From Bacteroides fragilis (GTDB taxonomy: Bacteria; Bacillota; Clostridia; Lachnospirales; Lachnospiraceae): a stretch of 64,000 bases of DNA. A model generated the notes under the pieces. That model saw only the letters and a program-made list of their open reading frames with translations. It was not told where the DNA came from and did no database searches. The position numbers and the translations under genes are program-made. Positions 62,908 through 64,000 of the stretch are shown here, one piece after another. Location: assembly GCA_023664485.1 (NCBI GenBank), contig JAMPFK010000001.1, forward strand, positions 453,888-517,887, read 5' to 3'. Position 1 is the stretch's first letter; each line of letters starts with the position of its first letter.

Positions 62908-64000
62908 CTAACTTATCTCTCGTGTCGCCATATTCATGATCGCTTCCTGTGAAGCTTCTTCAATGTTCACTTCACCGGTCTTTCTGCCTTCACACATAAT
63001 GACGATACGGTCGCTCATTCTCAATATCTCAGTCATTTCAGAAGAAATCATGATAATCGATTTGCCCTCTTCCGCCAGCTTGTTCATCAGCTTATAAATC
63101 TCGTTTTTCGCGCCGACGTCAATACCTCTTGTCGGTTCGTCGAAAATCAGGATATCGCAGTCCCTTACGAGCCATTTCGCGATAACGACTTTCTGCTGAT
63201 TACCGCCGGAAAGATTCACGACGAGCTGGTCTACGCTCGGCGTTTTCGTCGCCAGAGATTTTACATATTCCTCCGTGATCTTTTTCTCTTTCTTCTTATC
63301 GATGAACAGGCCCTTCATATATTTTTCAAGAGTCGCCATCGTGGAGTTCTCCGCAACGGTCTTCTGTACGACGATACCATAACGCTTCCTGTCCTCCGAC
63401 AGATAGCCGATACCGCATTTTACCGCATCCTCCGGAGAGTTTATCGTTACCTTCTTACCATTGACATAAATATCGCCGCTTTCCTTGGGGTCGGCTCCGA
63501 AAATCGCTCTTGCAGTCTCGGTACGGCCCGCGCCCATCAATCCTGAAAAGCCCAATATTTCACCCTTACGGAGCTCAAAACTGACATCCTGGACCATTTT
63601 GCCCGCATTCAGATGTTCCACCTTCAGGACGACCGGCGCATCGGGCGCCACCATGCTGTGCTCCTTGGGATCCTCATAAATGACACGGCCTACCATCATG
63701 TTGATGATATCGTCCTTCGTACAGTCCTCTGTAATCAGCGTCCCTACATAAGTACCGTCTCTCATGACCGTTACCCTGTCGGTAATCACCTTAATTTCAT
63801 CCATACGGTGAGATATGTACACGATGCCGAGCTGCTGCTTGCGCAAATCCCTGATAATCTTGAAAAGCTCTTCGATTTCCGCTTCCGTCAAAGCCGCGGA
63901 GGGCTCGTCAAAAATAATGACCTTCGCTTCATGGGAAATCGCTTTTGCAATTTCACACATCTGCTGCTTGCCGACTGTCAGATTGCTCATCGTCTCCGAC
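62908..64000 (-). CDS. Sugar ABC transporter ATPase (RbsA-like), 5' end cut by window
   Basis: The C-terminal about 364 residues of a two-domain ATPase; the frame continues open past base 64000. The first domain is seen from its signature region ([15 protein letters not shown]) and Walker B ([11 protein letters not shown]). The second domain has the degenerate P-loop [12 protein letters not shown], the signature [16 protein letters not shown] and Walker [13 protein letters not shown], as in RbsA/MglA. It powers import of the sugar recognised by the adjacent binding protein. Confidence 0.93.
   Translation of the reverse strand, partial: SETMSNLTVGKQQMCEIAKAISHEAKVIIFDEPSAALTEAEIEELFKIIRDLRKQQLGIVYISHRMDEIKVITDRVTVMRDGTYVGTLITEDCTKDDIINMMVGRVIYEDPKEHSMVAPDAPVVLKVEHLNAGKMVQDVSFELRKGEILGFSGLMGAGRTETARAIFGADPKESGDIYVNGKKVTINSPEDAVKCGIGYLSEDRKRYGIVVQKTVAENSTMATLEKYMKGLFIDKKKEKKITEEYVKSLATKTPSVDQLVVNLSGGNQQKVVIAKWLVRDCDILIFDEPTRGIDVGAKNEIYKLMNKLAEEGKSIIMISSEMTEILRMSDRIVIMCEGRKTGEVNIEEASQEAIMNMATREIS

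Noticed and set aside
1..64000. CRISPR arrays, tRNA or rRNA genes, IS transposases, prophage
   Set aside because: No regularly spaced repeats, no tRNA-like folds or rRNA-like segments, and no transposase, integrase or phage structural genes were seen on either strand.

Overview
The window is chromosomal DNA of an anaerobic, gut-type Firmicute, most likely a Lachnospiraceae member (Roseburia/Blautia-like). The main reasons are an intact thl-crt-hbd-bcd-etfB-etfA butyrate operon, a glycyl-radical propanediol-dehydratase microcompartment locus, a circularly permuted GH3 beta-glucosidase, long-form HPF, and strong AGGAGG-type ribosome binding sites with TTGACA/TATAAT promoters. I saw no rRNA, tRNA, CRISPR array, insertion-sequence transposase or prophage. 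Family assignments come from reading motifs and recalling families; no database search was run.

Layout. 0.1-4.3 kb holds small accessory genes: an FlxA-like coiled coil, an orphan LytTR response regulator, a ferritin-like protein, a secreted His/Cys-rich peptide and two unknowns. 4.8-10.7 kb (+) is an oligosaccharide-utilisation cluster: AraC regulator, GPH symporter, esterase, permuted GH3. 10.9-22.6 kb (-) holds an AraC regulator and a zinc-ribbon membrane protein, then a tight run of ABC exporter ATPase, DUF6583-like protein, two ABC-2 permeases, YbaK, MtnA, a small protein and LacZ. 22.7-29.1 kb (-) is the butyrate operon, with a clear promoter and terminator. 29.2-37.3 kb (-) carries an M23 peptidase, a GT2-GtrA fusion, a large membrane protein, HPF, a secreted NlpC/P60 hydrolase and thioredoxin reductase; an SDR reductase at 37.4 kb is on +.

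38.5-52.2 kb (-) is a complete GRM5-type (fucose/rhamnose) bacterial microcompartment operon read from one strong promoter at 52.2 kb. It encodes PduU-, PduT-, EutN- and PduA-like shell proteins, a PduV-like GTPase, fuculose/rhamnulose-phosphate aldolase, PduO-C-like protein, PduP-like aldehyde dehydrogenase, a Zn alcohol dehydrogenase, PduL, PduS, a DeoR regulator, the glycyl-radical 1,2-propanediol dehydratase and its activase. 57-64 kb (-) supplies it: a sugar ABC importer (ATPase cut by the window end), FucU mutarotase, an unknown protein, rhamnulokinase, then a ParA-type ATPase overlapping a small Lys-rich protein. Together these take up deoxy-sugar, phosphorylate it, cleave the phosphate ester to DHAP plus lactaldehyde, and process lactaldehyde/propanediol to propionate and propanol inside the shell. 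The isomerase is not in the window.

52.3-57 kb between the two sugar operons is degenerate: a frameshifted PBECR4-like pseudogene, a secreted or anchored unknown, a PHP phosphoesterase, and a C-terminally shortened MFS transporter.

Three non-coding repeat families stand out: (1) a ~103-bp hairpin MITE, four copies at 2.9, 31.5, 54.1 and 56.7 kb; (2) an ~84-nt multi-stem element with compensatory base changes, three copies, all inside the propanediol/fucose operons and two of them starting on the upstream stop codon; (3) a two-hairpin element directly after the stop codons of thl and the sugar-binding protein and twice in the etfB-etfA gap.
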